DNA of 64,000 bases from Streptomyces sp. MMG1533. GTDB lineage: Bacteria; Actinomycetota; Actinomycetes; Streptomycetales; Streptomycetaceae. Each line of letters begins with the position of its first letter. Position 1 is the stretch's first letter. The position numbers and the translations under genes were made by a program. Below, in pieces: positions 43,221 to 50,548 of this stretch. Under the pieces are notes generated by a model, which saw only the letters and a list, made by a program, of their open reading frames with translations, was not told the origin of the DNA and ran no database searches. The stretch covers positions 1 through 64,000 of the forward strand of contig NZ_LGDG01000223.1 of NCBI RefSeq assembly GCF_001279775.1, read 5' to 3'.

Positions 43221-43547
43221 ATGGACATCCAGGTGAAAGGCGTGCTCGGCACGATCAGTTACGACGGGGAATGGGTCACCATTACGAAGGCGCCCGTTGG
43301 GCCCAAGCCCGCGCCGGTACGCATCCGTGCCGCCGACATCACCGGCACCCGCTTCAAGGCAGGCAGCCTGCTCATGCACGGCTACGTGCAGTTCGTACTC
43401 CCCGGCAGCCTCGCGGCCGGCGAGAAGTCCGGGCTCACGCACGGCGGACGGCCCCCGTATGAGGACCCGCACAGCCTGTCCATCCCAAGGAAAAGCAACG
43501 ACGCCGCCGAGAAGCTGATCGCCGCCGTCGAGCAGGCCCGCAGCTAG
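43221..43547 (+). CDS. DUF4429-like protein, reverse-strand moron
   Basis: A 108-residue protein on the opposite strand to all surrounding late genes. It begins MDIQVKGVLGTISYDGEWVTITK and continues with PAPVRIRAADITGTRFKAG, a PH-like pattern I associate with DUF4429 in Streptomyces; a short helical tail follows (DAAEKLIAAVEQARS). ATG has a GGGGGCAGC leader. Position between two neck genes and opposite orientation mark it as a moron expressed independently of the late operon, possibly in the lysogen. Function unknown. Confidence 0.75.
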   Translation: MDIQVKGVLGTISYDGEWVTITKAPVGPKPAPVRIRAADITGTRFKAGSLLMHGYVQFVLPGSLAAGEKSGLTHGGRPPYEDPHSLSIPRKSNDAAEKLIAAVEQARS

Positions 43548-43897
43548 CCAGTCACGAGTTCGAGGGCTGCCACGACCGGTCCCGTCGAGCCCGTGAACGG
43601 GGAGCGAAAACTGCCGGGCAGTCCATCCACCTCGTACAGGTCGCCGCCGACGCGGATCCGATCCGTGGCGCGGATGTCGGTGCCGTAGGGGGCGTACAGG
43701 GTGAGGCCGGTGATGACGGTGTCGCGGGCGTCGACGATCTCGTTGGCGCCCGCCCCCGTGCCGTCCCGCGGAGCGATACCGCAGCCGGGTACCGGGATCT
43801 CGGTCGGAGGTCCGGGGACGTCGTTTCCGTACACGTCACGGGACGGCGCGCCAGGCCTCAGGATCGTGACCGTGTCGCCGGCGGGGAGCTCACGCAT
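43544..43897 (-). CDS. head closure protein
   Basis: A 117-residue beta-rich protein (LPAGDTVTILRPGAPSRDVYGNDVPGP, later ITGLTLYAPYGTDIRATDRIRVGGDLYEVDGLPG). This is the usual pattern of small head-completion proteins (SPP1 gp16-like) that follow the connector. Its start overlaps the second glycosyltransferase by 8 bp, and its end overlaps the reverse-strand gene by 4 bp. Assignment rests on order and the RVGGDLYEVDG motif. Confidence 0.75.
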   Translation of the reverse strand: MRELPAGDTVTILRPGAPSRDVYGNDVPGPPTEIPVPGCGIAPRDGTGAGANEIVDARDTVITGLTLYAPYGTDIRATDRIRVGGDLYEVDGLPGSFRSPFTGSTGPVVAALELVTG

Positions 43898-44891
43898 TGG
43901 CGGCCTCCTCTACGGCTGCGCACCACGCCGCAAGGTCTTCCGAGGGATCCAGTTCCGCGCTGCGAGCCTTCGCTCGCTTGGACGCCAGGCGGTAGTCCCC
44001 GGGCGTCAGCAGCTGCCTCAGCGTGGCCTCGTAGCCGTCCACGTCGTTGCGGTCGACGTACACACCGGCGTCGGCCAGGGACTCGCACAGCCCTGGCGTG
44101 GGATGGGCCAGTACGGGGATGCCGCTGGCCATCGCCTCCACGCCGACACGCCCCCACGACTCGTAGGAGCTGGGCATGAGCAGCACCTTCGTGCGCGCGT
44201 ACACCTGCGTCCGCATGTCCTCGCCCCGGACGTGCTCGAGGACTTCGACGTTCGGGAGATCCGGCAGGATCTGCTCGCCGTATGCGCCGGTCACGGCAAG
44301 GAACTGCTGCTCCGGCATACGCCGGGCCAGAGCTGCGAGAACCTCGCCACCCTTCTCCTTGCTGCAGTTGACGAGCGTCACCGCACCGCCGGGCTTCGTC
44401 GCGTACTCGGTGGCCACGACCGGCGGGCGCACGATCAGCGACTGCCTCGGGCGCACGCCCTTCGGGTACTCGGCGAAGAACAGTTCCGCCTCGTGCGCCA
44501 TCCATCGGCTGTTGTAGACCGCCAGCGTCGTACCGCCGGCGGCCATGTCTCGGAAGCTGGGTCGATGCGTGTTGTGGCAGATCACGATCATCGGCTTGCC
44601 GAAGCCCCGGGCCAGCGACGCTGTCGACGGAACGGACTCCAGATGCGACAGGACGAGGTCAGCCTTGCGTACTGCACTCCCGAAATCCAGACGGGAAGCC
44701 AGAGGGATCACAGAGATCCCCTGGTACACGTAAGGCTCATGGGCGCCACCATGCTGAGACAGCCACACCTGCACGTCATGTCCGTGCTCGACGAGTGGAC
44801 GCATCATTCCGACCAGCATGTGCTCGGCGCCCGCATTGTGCTCGGGAGGCATCGCATGGACGCGGACAACGACCCTCAGCGGCCGGCTCAT
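43890..44891 (-). CDS. glycosyltransferase (GT4-like), copy 2
   Basis: A 333-residue GT-B glycosyltransferase: N-terminal acceptor domain starting MSRPLRVVVRVHAMPPEHNAGAEHML and C-terminal donor domain with VTLVNCSKEKGG, YARTKVLLMPSSYESWGRVGVEAMASGIP (E-x7-E motif) and PVLAHPTPG. It is clearly homologous to the gene at 45504-46547, from which the connector gene separates it. Both overlap neighbouring structural genes, so they are made with virion proteins. It probably transfers a host NDP-sugar to a capsid or tail protein; acceptor and sugar are unknown. Confidence 0.85.
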   Translation of the reverse strand: MSRPLRVVVRVHAMPPEHNAGAEHMLVGMMRPLVEHGHDVQVWLSQHGGAHEPYVYQGISVIPLASRLDFGSAVRKADLVLSHLESVPSTASLARGFGKPMIVICHNTHRPSFRDMAAGGTTLAVYNSRWMAHEAELFFAEYPKGVRPRQSLIVRPPVVATEYATKPGGAVTLVNCSKEKGGEVLAALARRMPEQQFLAVTGAYGEQILPDLPNVEVLEHVRGEDMRTQVYARTKVLLMPSSYESWGRVGVEAMASGIPVLAHPTPGLCESLADAGVYVDRNDVDGYEATLRQLLTPGDYRLASKRAKARSAELDPSEDLAAWCAAVEEAANA

Positions 44892-45520
44892 CGGCGCCTC
44901 ACCATCGACATGCCGACCTTCGGCCGATACCCGGCATCATCGAGCTCCCGGCGATCCTCGTCGGTCATTGCGACCGCGGTGCCCACGCCTGACCCGTCGG
45001 TTCGGTACGAGTAGGGGCCGATCGTCTCCCCCGTCACGCCGCCGGCGACCGTGGGCGATGTCAGAGTACGGAGAGCCATGCGGGCCACGACCGCCACCAC
45101 GTCGGCGGGCACTTCAGCAGCGCCGTGGCTGTACATCACCCGGTAAGTGCCCGGGTAGGCGTCGGCATCCTCGTCGTACCAGAGCTCCGGCATGTTGATC
45201 GACGGGGTGTCGGCGGCCGTTCGGATGATGTCGAGCCCGTCCCATTGCCATCCCACCGCCGGGAGGTCTGGTGCACCGCCAGCGCCGACGGCCACCACTT
45301 CTGCGACCGCTATGACGGGCTTCTGCGGCAGCCGGATCTCGCCCTGCTGGGCGCGAAGCACCACGGTCTCGTTGTCGGTGCGCGTAAACGCCTGCTTGGT
45401 GTACGCGCGGACCTTCGCTGAGGCGTCCGACAGCAGAGACTGCGCGCGCGCTTCCTCAACTGGAGTCAGCGGCCTCCCGAGGCGGTCTGAAAGGTCCGTC
45501 ACGCTAGCGAGGGGATCCAC
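44888..45520 (-). CDS. head-tail connector (adaptor) protein
   Basis: A 210-residue protein: N-terminal helices (ASVTDLSDRLGRPLTPVEEARAQSLLSDASAKVRAYT, typical of gp6/SPP1 gp15 adaptors that sit under the portal), a beta domain and a C-terminal tail (RDE LDDAGYRPKVG). GTG at 45520 was chosen for the short spacing and conserved start. It overlaps glycosyltransferase copy 2 by 4 bp and copy 1 by 17 bp. The pair of enzymes flanking this connector is the oddity of the module. Confidence 0.75.
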   Translation of the reverse strand: MDPLASVTDLSDRLGRPLTPVEEARAQSLLSDASAKVRAYTKQAFTRTDNETVVLRAQQGEIRLPQKPVIAVAEVVAVGAGGAPDLPAVGWQWDGLDIIRTAADTPSINMPELWYDEDADAYPGTYRVMYSHGAAEVPADVVAVVARMALRTLTSPTVAGGVTGETIGPYSYRTDGSGVGTAVAMTDEDRRELDDAGYRPKVGMSMVRRR

Positions 45521-46547
45521 GTTTCGCCACCCCCTCCATCGCTGCCGCCCATACATCAAGTTCGGCAGCAGGGTCGAGTCCTGCAGCGCGGGCCGCGGCA
45601 GCCTTCGACGCCTGCGGGTAGACCTTCGGTGAGAACAGACGCTTCACCGCCGCCTCCCAGGCGTCCAAGTCGTCACGGTCGGCGAAAATGCCCGCCTCGC
45701 CCAGCGACTCCATGAGCCCCGCGGTCGGGTGAGCGACGACCGGGATCCCGGAGCACATCGCTTCGACCGCGACTCGCCCGTAGGACTCGTAGGAGGACGG
45801 CGCCAGGAGAACTCTGGTGCGGGCGTACACGTCCTTCGCCATGCGGTCGCCCGGCGTGTGCGGCACGATCTCCACGTTCGGAAGATCATCGCGGATGATC
45901 TGCTGCCCGTAGCCGCCGATCACTCCGAGGAACTTGCGGCGCGGCATGCGTTCCGCGAGGGCGTAGAAGACCTTCGCGCCTTTCTCCACCGTGAGGTTGA
46001 TCAGGGTGATGCGGTCGCCCGGCGTGGCCTGATAGTCCTCGACGGCTACCGGCGGGTGCACGGTGATGCCCCACGGCATCGGCCGATCCCCGCGATGAAC
46101 GCGCCACCACGCCTCCGCGTCCGCCTTCATCCAGGCCGTGTTGTAGACGACCAGCGATGGGGAGCCCTTCACCAGCCACGACTTCGACTTCTCGAAGGTG
46201 TTGTGCAGCAAGTGCACCACCGGTATGCGGTTCAGCTCCCCCAGTACCGACGCCCTGGCCGTGTTCTCCAGGTGCGTCACAATCGCCTGCGCTCGGCCGT
46301 CACCACGCATCCACCGCGACGGATCCGCCTTGCCCCGGTACGGGTATACGCTCACGCCGTCGATTTCGTAGGCGTCGGTCGCGGCATCCTGCTGCGACAA
46401 GAGGACGTCCACGTTGTGCCCGCGGGCCGCCAACTCCCGCAGGAGGCTGTGCGCCGCCCACTCGGCCCCCGCATTGTGGGCTGGAGGGTAGGCGTGAAGC
46501 ATCGCCAAGACCCGCAACTGGAACTCCGATCCCCAGACGGCCGGCAA
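45504..46547 (-). CDS. glycosyltransferase (GT4-like), copy 1
   Basis: A 347-residue GT-B enzyme with the same plan as the 333-aa copy: RVLAMLHAYPPAHNAGAEWAAHSLLRELAARGH at the N-terminus, ITLINLTVEKGAKVFYALAERMP in the donor domain and LAPSSYESYGRVAVEAMCSGIP with E-x7-E. It begins 27 bp after the capsid gene, so it would be abundant when capsids are made. Paralogy with copy 2 indicates an old duplication. No sugar-nucleotide biosynthesis gene lies in the phage, so host donors are expected. Confidence 0.85.
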   Translation of the reverse strand: MPAVWGSEFQLRVLAMLHAYPPAHNAGAEWAAHSLLRELAARGHNVDVLLSQQDAATDAYEIDGVSVYPYRGKADPSRWMRGDGRAQAIVTHLENTARASVLGELNRIPVVHLLHNTFEKSKSWLVKGSPSLVVYNTAWMKADAEAWWRVHRGDRPMPWGITVHPPVAVEDYQATPGDRITLINLTVEKGAKVFYALAERMPRRKFLGVIGGYGQQIIRDDLPNVEIVPHTPGDRMAKDVYARTRVLLAPSSYESYGRVAVEAMCSGIPVVAHPTAGLMESLGEAGIFADRDDLDAWEAAVKRLFSPKVYPQASKAAAARAAGLDPAAELDVWAAAMEGVAKRGSPR

Positions 46548-46574
46548 CCCGTCGAGGCTGCCGGCCGCTCACGG

Positions 46575-47525
46575 TCAGGACGCGGCCGTGGTCGCCTGGA
46601 CGACGGCGAACGGGCTGCGGGTCGCCGAGTTGGTGTTCAGGCGGGTCGCCGGGTTGGCCGTGGCGAACGCGACGCGCATGACGACGCGCATGGCCACCGA
46701 GTCCTGCTGCATCAGGTTGAGGATGACCTTGCCGTCGTCGTCGGAGATGACGCCCTCGGTGAACAGCTTGAAGCTGATGTCCTGCCGGACACCCACGATG
46801 GCCTTCGCCCAGTCGCCCATAAGCAGTTCGGCCTCGGACATGTCCCAGGCGCCGTTGGTGAGTTCCGACATCGGGTAGCCGTACAGCGTTCCGCCCGGCG
46901 TGCCCTGCAGGTTGGGCTGGTAGATCGGCACGCCCTGCTCGGTGCGCATCGTGTTGAGCTTCCACGTCAGGCCCGGCCGGCTGATGAAGCCGTTGACGGC
47001 GAACCCGTCCTCGGCCACCTTCCCGGCGGCCGTGGCGACGTCGACTGCGAAGTCGCCGCCGGTCCCGGAGATGACCGCGTTTCCTGCGGCGACCGCGGAC
47101 TGGTAGACCGCGGTGGGCCACGTGGACGGCTTGTCGAGCCCGAAGAGGCCGGCCGCGTCCAGCTTGGCGCCGATGGCCTCCACCAGGCGGGGGCGCACCT
47201 CGTTCCAGATCGGCATCTGGGCGTCGTCCAGGTAGGCCTCGGGGATCGGAACGATCGCCGCGATCTCCTCGGCAACCAGGTCGACGTTCTTCCAGTCCTG
47301 CGCCGACGTCTGCTTCAGGCCGGTGTCGCCGCCCACGAAGTAGGCAAGCGGCAGGACGTCGAGAACCGGCTGGCGCTGAGTCTTGGACGACATCGGGACC
47401 CGGCGGGCCCGCTGCAGGAGCGCGGACGCCGCTGGCAGCTCCTCGATGATCTCCGCTGAGACGGGAGTCGGGACGAGCGGATCGTTGCTGGCGTCCCGGC
47501 TGATGAGGGAGTTGTACGTAGCCAC
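46575..47525 (-). CDS. major capsid protein, HK97 fold
   Basis: A 316-residue protein of the HK97 gp5 type without a fused protease. It has an N-arm (MATYNSLISRDASNDPLVPTPVSAEIIEELPAASALL), an E-loop region (PVLDVLPLAYFVGGDTGLKQTS), an ISFKLFTEGVISDDDGKVILNLMQQDSVAMRVVMR P/A-domain strand and a GTLYGYPM segment. The start is GTG at 47525 within a hairpin. It follows the scaffold and precedes the glycosyltransferase. Length is typical of Streptomyces phage capsids. Confidence 0.9.
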   Translation of the reverse strand: MATYNSLISRDASNDPLVPTPVSAEIIEELPAASALLQRARRVPMSSKTQRQPVLDVLPLAYFVGGDTGLKQTSAQDWKNVDLVAEEIAAIVPIPEAYLDDAQMPIWNEVRPRLVEAIGAKLDAAGLFGLDKPSTWPTAVYQSAVAAGNAVISGTGGDFAVDVATAAGKVAEDGFAVNGFISRPGLTWKLNTMRTEQGVPIYQPNLQGTPGGTLYGYPMSELTNGAWDMSEAELLMGDWAKAIVGVRQDISFKLFTEGVISDDDGKVILNLMQQDSVAMRVVMRVAFATANPATRLNTNSATRSPFAVVQATTAAS

Positions 47526-47565
47526 GGGGTCTCCTTTCGGAAATGCAGCGGGCCCGGCCCCGTGG
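47522..47565 (-). promoter_or_regulatory. hairpin covering the capsid start codon
   Basis: An 8-bp stem CCACGGGG (47522-47529) and CCCCGTGG (47558-47565) encloses the ribosome site GAAAGGAG and pairs with the GTG start itself. It may delay or tune capsid translation. Confidence 0.5.
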
Positions 47566-47601
47566 ACATGGGAGATTCCGGTGCTGCGTCGAAATGCCTA
47601 G

Positions 47602-48237
47602 TCAGGGGGTACGGCCCGCGAGGCCGCGGATCCACTGGTCGGGGGTCACCTCCGTGCCACCCGAAGCCGTGGCGGCACCCGGCGTGAGCGACTCGACCGG
47701 CCGCTGCTGGGCCGGCGGCGCGGCAGGGGCGGACGCCTTCAGTCGCTCGGCGAGCATCTCTGCACGCGCATTGATCTCGTCTTCGCTGCCCGAACCGAGG
47801 AGGTCGATCAGGTCCGGCGGGATGTTGTGCGTCGCCGCTGCCATGAGGCGGGTGTTCGTAGCGCGCAGATCGGCGAGCTGCTGCTCGACGCCCTGTGCGC
47901 GTTCGGTCGCCCGCTGGAGTTCGGTCTTCTGGGTGTCCTCGAACTCCTGGTACTTCTGCGCGGCCTGGCGGAGCTGCTCGATCTCGTCCTTCGACTTGAA
48001 GCCGAGCGCAGCCAGGTGCTTGTTCTCGTGCTGCCGGGACAGCGCCTTCCACTTCGTCGCCTCGGACTCCCAGTCCGTGACCTCCTGCTTCGAGGCGCCC
48101 GCGCTTTGCTGAGCGGGGGCGGCCTGCCGGCCAGGCGGGTTCTGGGCCTGTGCGGGAATCTGTCCTGCGGCGACGGCTTCGGCGGGGGTGGGGACTGCCG
48201 GCGTGCCGCTGGCGGTCTCCGAGGTGTTCTCGGCCAT
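47602..48237 (-). CDS. scaffold protein
   Basis: A 211-residue acidic, Ala/Pro/Gln-rich protein with a long central coiled coil (about 55-130) and a C-terminal GGTEVTPDQWIRGL end. This is the classic shape of a phage scaffold preceding the capsid gene. No protease domain is fused. The leader contains GGGAGCCC, related to the start-associated sequence. A U-tract terminator precedes the gene. Confidence 0.8.
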   Translation of the reverse strand: MAENTSETASGTPAVPTPAEAVAAGQIPAQAQNPPGRQAAPAQQSAGASKQEVTDWESEATKWKALSRQHENKHLAALGFKSKDEIEQLRQAAQKYQEFEDTQKTELQRATERAQGVEQQLADLRATNTRLMAAATHNIPPDLIDLLGSGSEDEINARAEMLAERLKASAPAAPPAQQRPVESLTPGAATASGGTEVTPDQWIRGLAGRTP

Positions 48238-48294
48238 TGATTGGGCTCCCTGTCGGGTGCGCTGCCGTGTCGGCGAACGCGGAGGTGGTTATGC

Positions 48295-48324
48295 AAAAGG
48301 CGCCCAGCCGTGTCGGCGGGCGCC
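48295..48324 (-). terminator. U-tract terminator between MuF and scaffold genes
   Basis: On the minus strand GGCGCCC-(12 bases)-GGGCGCC is followed by TTTTG, an intrinsic terminator inside the head gene cluster, so scaffold and capsid may also need an additional promoter. A second small dyad GGCACC-agt-GGTGCC lies at 48330-48344. Confidence 0.7.
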
Positions 48325-48356
48325 ATGGACGGCACCAGTGGTGCCGTGATCGGGAG

Positions 48357-49130
48357 TCAGGGGCGTGGTGCCGCGTATGCGGCGCGTCCTTCGGACTCCC
48401 ACCAGCGGCGGAACGCATTGACGGCGTGCTTGCCGCCGCGGCCTCGCGTTTCCCGCAGCCAGTCGTCGTAGAGCTTCTCGGCAATGCCGATGAACGGCTC
48501 GTCATGTGTGAACGCGGGCCAGGCCTGGCACGCGCAGTGGTCGTGGTAGCGGTCACCGCCCTGCCGCGGATCACCCGCGGTCTGCGCCGACTTGTACACG
48601 GGCCCGCGGGAGGCGAGCATCGCGCACCAGGCGCACGGATCAGCGTCTGTGACCCGCGACCAGCCGGTGGCGTGGTCGTCCGCGGCGATCGACCGCTGCA
48701 TGACCTGCCGACCGCCTTCCAGGGCCAGATACTGGGTTGTGCCGACCATGCGGACTGCCGCGGCGTCCATGGCCTGCTGCGGCGTCTTCCCTGCCGCGAT
48801 GGCCTTCTTGAACTCGACGGGCCCCGTCACATCGAGCGAGTCCTCAAGGCGCTGCACCAGCAGCGGCAGCGGCCCCTCCGGGGCGAAGTCGTCATCGAGA
48901 ATGTCGGCGTCGCTTCTGGCATCGAGGTAGCTCGAGCCGGCCAACGCGGCGGACTGCTCACGCGCCTGCCGCACGATCGGCATCAACGCGGCACGAACGG
49001 CGGGCCAGGACGCGTCGACCTTGGCGGGGTTCATCAGCTCTCGCCATACCTGCAGCACCTGCTGTGCGAGGCGGGCCGCCATCAGAGCCTGAATGGCTCG
49101 GTACTTCTGCGGCGCCTCCTGGCCGGCCAT
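48357..49130 (-). CDS. MuF-like head morphogenesis protein
   Basis: A 257-residue minor head protein with an N-terminal helical region and a C-terminal Cys/His-containing MuF-type segment (DADPCAWCAMLASRGPVY ... GGDRYHDHCACQAWP), often present in SPP1 gp7-like proteins. ATG at 49130 overlaps the portal stop (TGATG), so the genes are coupled. It is probably packaged with the head and helps DNA ejection. Confidence 0.8.
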   Translation of the reverse strand: MAGQEAPQKYRAIQALMAARLAQQVLQVWRELMNPAKVDASWPAVRAALMPIVRQAREQSAALAGSSYLDARSDADILDDDFAPEGPLPLLVQRLEDSLDVTGPVEFKKAIAAGKTPQQAMDAAAVRMVGTTQYLALEGGRQVMQRSIAADDHATGWSRVTDADPCAWCAMLASRGPVYKSAQTAGDPRQGGDRYHDHCACQAWPAFTHDEPFIGIAEKLYDDWLRETRGRGGKHAVNAFRRWWESEGRAAYAAPRP

Positions 49131-50527
49131 CAGAGCACCAAGTCCGCTACGGGCGCAGGTGCCGAAGGCGGCTTGAGCTGGTCCATCTGCTTCTCGATGA
49201 TCCCGTTGAGGCGGTTCATCGAGTCGCCCTGCTCGGCAGTCGTCTTCCACCGCTCGACGTCAGTCTGCGTGACCCCGGGGATCTTCTCCCACAGTTCCTG
49301 TGGAGGAACGCCAAGCATGGTCACCAGCTTGCCGAGAGCGTCCACCGTCTGCGCGAGCGAGCGAGCCGACGTGTCCCGCCACACCACCTGCGCCGCCGTG
49401 TCCTCCCACGCCCTGGCGTCCCCTGCTGCGAGGCCGGCCAGCCGCAGTGTCTGCTCGTGGCCTTCCCCGCACAGCGATTCGCGTTCATCCGTCTTGCGGT
49501 CGAGGCCGTCACGGGCAGCCGCCAGGGCCTCGGCAGACAGGTTCACCATCTGCCCGAGCAAGTGGTAGGGCGGCACCTGCGACAGCGTGGCCATGTGCCG
49601 GATCGTCGACTCCCGCGAGTCGAGGTAGCCCTTCAGGTCCGTCTGGCCGAACTCGCCGAACTTGGTGTCCGCATCCTCCGCGACGAACAGGCCGTCGACA
49701 CGCGACCTGAACGGCTCGATCGGGTTCCCGTCGCCGTCCAGAGGCGGCGCCATGCCGGTCACCCACCGCTGACGAAACGCCGCGTACTGCTGAGCCATCA
49801 GCAGGTTGAACGTCGTCATGTTCAGCTGGTCCTGCGAGTCGATCAGAGGCTCAACCTCGCCCACAACGCCGTCACCGTCGAGATCCTCGGTGTTGATGTA
49901 GCGGACCACCGGGCAGACCCCGAGATCGTGCCGCATCAGCCACTGATCACCATCGGGCGCCAGCTGTGAGCCGTCCTCTTGGCCAGCCAGCGTGTAGCGG
50001 GCCTGGTCGTCGTAGATGCGGACCACCCGGCGTTTACCCTTCGCCGTGTTCTCCAGGCGGTCTTCCACCGCAAAGATCGGCCACTCGTCGTTCACCGGGT
50101 CCGCGTACAGGGCGGTCATGCGCCGCGGCGAGAACGGCGTGATCACCGGAACCGGCTTGCCCGGCATCACCACCGCGTAGGCGGCCCCGTAACTGAGTAC
50201 CGAGCGGTGAATGCCGTGCTGGCGGGCATCCATCCGGTTCGCCTGCCAGATTTCCCACGGCGCCGCGTTCGTATCCGAACCCGCCGGCCGGTAGCCGTCG
50301 ACGTACATGTTCTGCGCGACCACTGTGACCACAAGCGGCAGGATGTTGACCTTCGCCCGCTCGATCAGCCACCGATATTCGGCCCGCGCCCCGGCCGGGA
50401 CGTACACCGAGTCGTGGCGGCCACACAGATACCGCTGGATCCTGTCCAGCCGCATCTGCTCACCGTCGCGGATCTTCAGCAGACGACGCGCCGTCGACAC
50501 TGCACTGTCCTTGTCCATGACCGCCAC
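49130..50527 (-). CDS. portal protein
   Basis: A 465-residue SPP1 gp6-like portal: DGEQMRLDRIQRYLCGRHD at the start, a clip/stem region (VGEVEPLIDSQDQLNMTTFNLLMAQQYAAFRQRWVTG), and a C-terminal wing ending in a charged helix. Twelve copies would form the DNA channel at the capsid vertex. It sits between terminase and MuF genes as usual and overlaps MuF by 1 bp. Confidence 0.9.
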   Translation of the reverse strand: MAVMDKDSAVSTARRLLKIRDGEQMRLDRIQRYLCGRHDSVYVPAGARAEYRWLIERAKVNILPLVVTVVAQNMYVDGYRPAGSDTNAAPWEIWQANRMDARQHGIHRSVLSYGAAYAVVMPGKPVPVITPFSPRRMTALYADPVNDEWPIFAVEDRLENTAKGKRRVVRIYDDQARYTLAGQEDGSQLAPDGDQWLMRHDLGVCPVVRYINTEDLDGDGVVGEVEPLIDSQDQLNMTTFNLLMAQQYAAFRQRWVTGMAPPLDGDGNPIEPFRSRVDGLFVAEDADTKFGEFGQTDLKGYLDSRESTIRHMATLSQVPPYHLLGQMVNLSAEALAAARDGLDRKTDERESLCGEGHEQTLRLAGLAAGDARAWEDTAAQVVWRDTSARSLAQTVDALGKLVTMLGVPPQELWEKIPGVTQTDVERWKTTAEQGDSMNRLNGIIEKQMDQLKPPSAPAPVADLVL

Positions 50528-50548
50528 GCGTCGCTCACCTCCCCGCCA

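Noticed and set aside
45504..46547. glycosyltransferases as DNA-modifying enzymes
   Set aside because: They resemble GT4 sugar transferases and are coupled to head genes. No modified-base biosynthesis genes are in the window, so a protein target is favoured.
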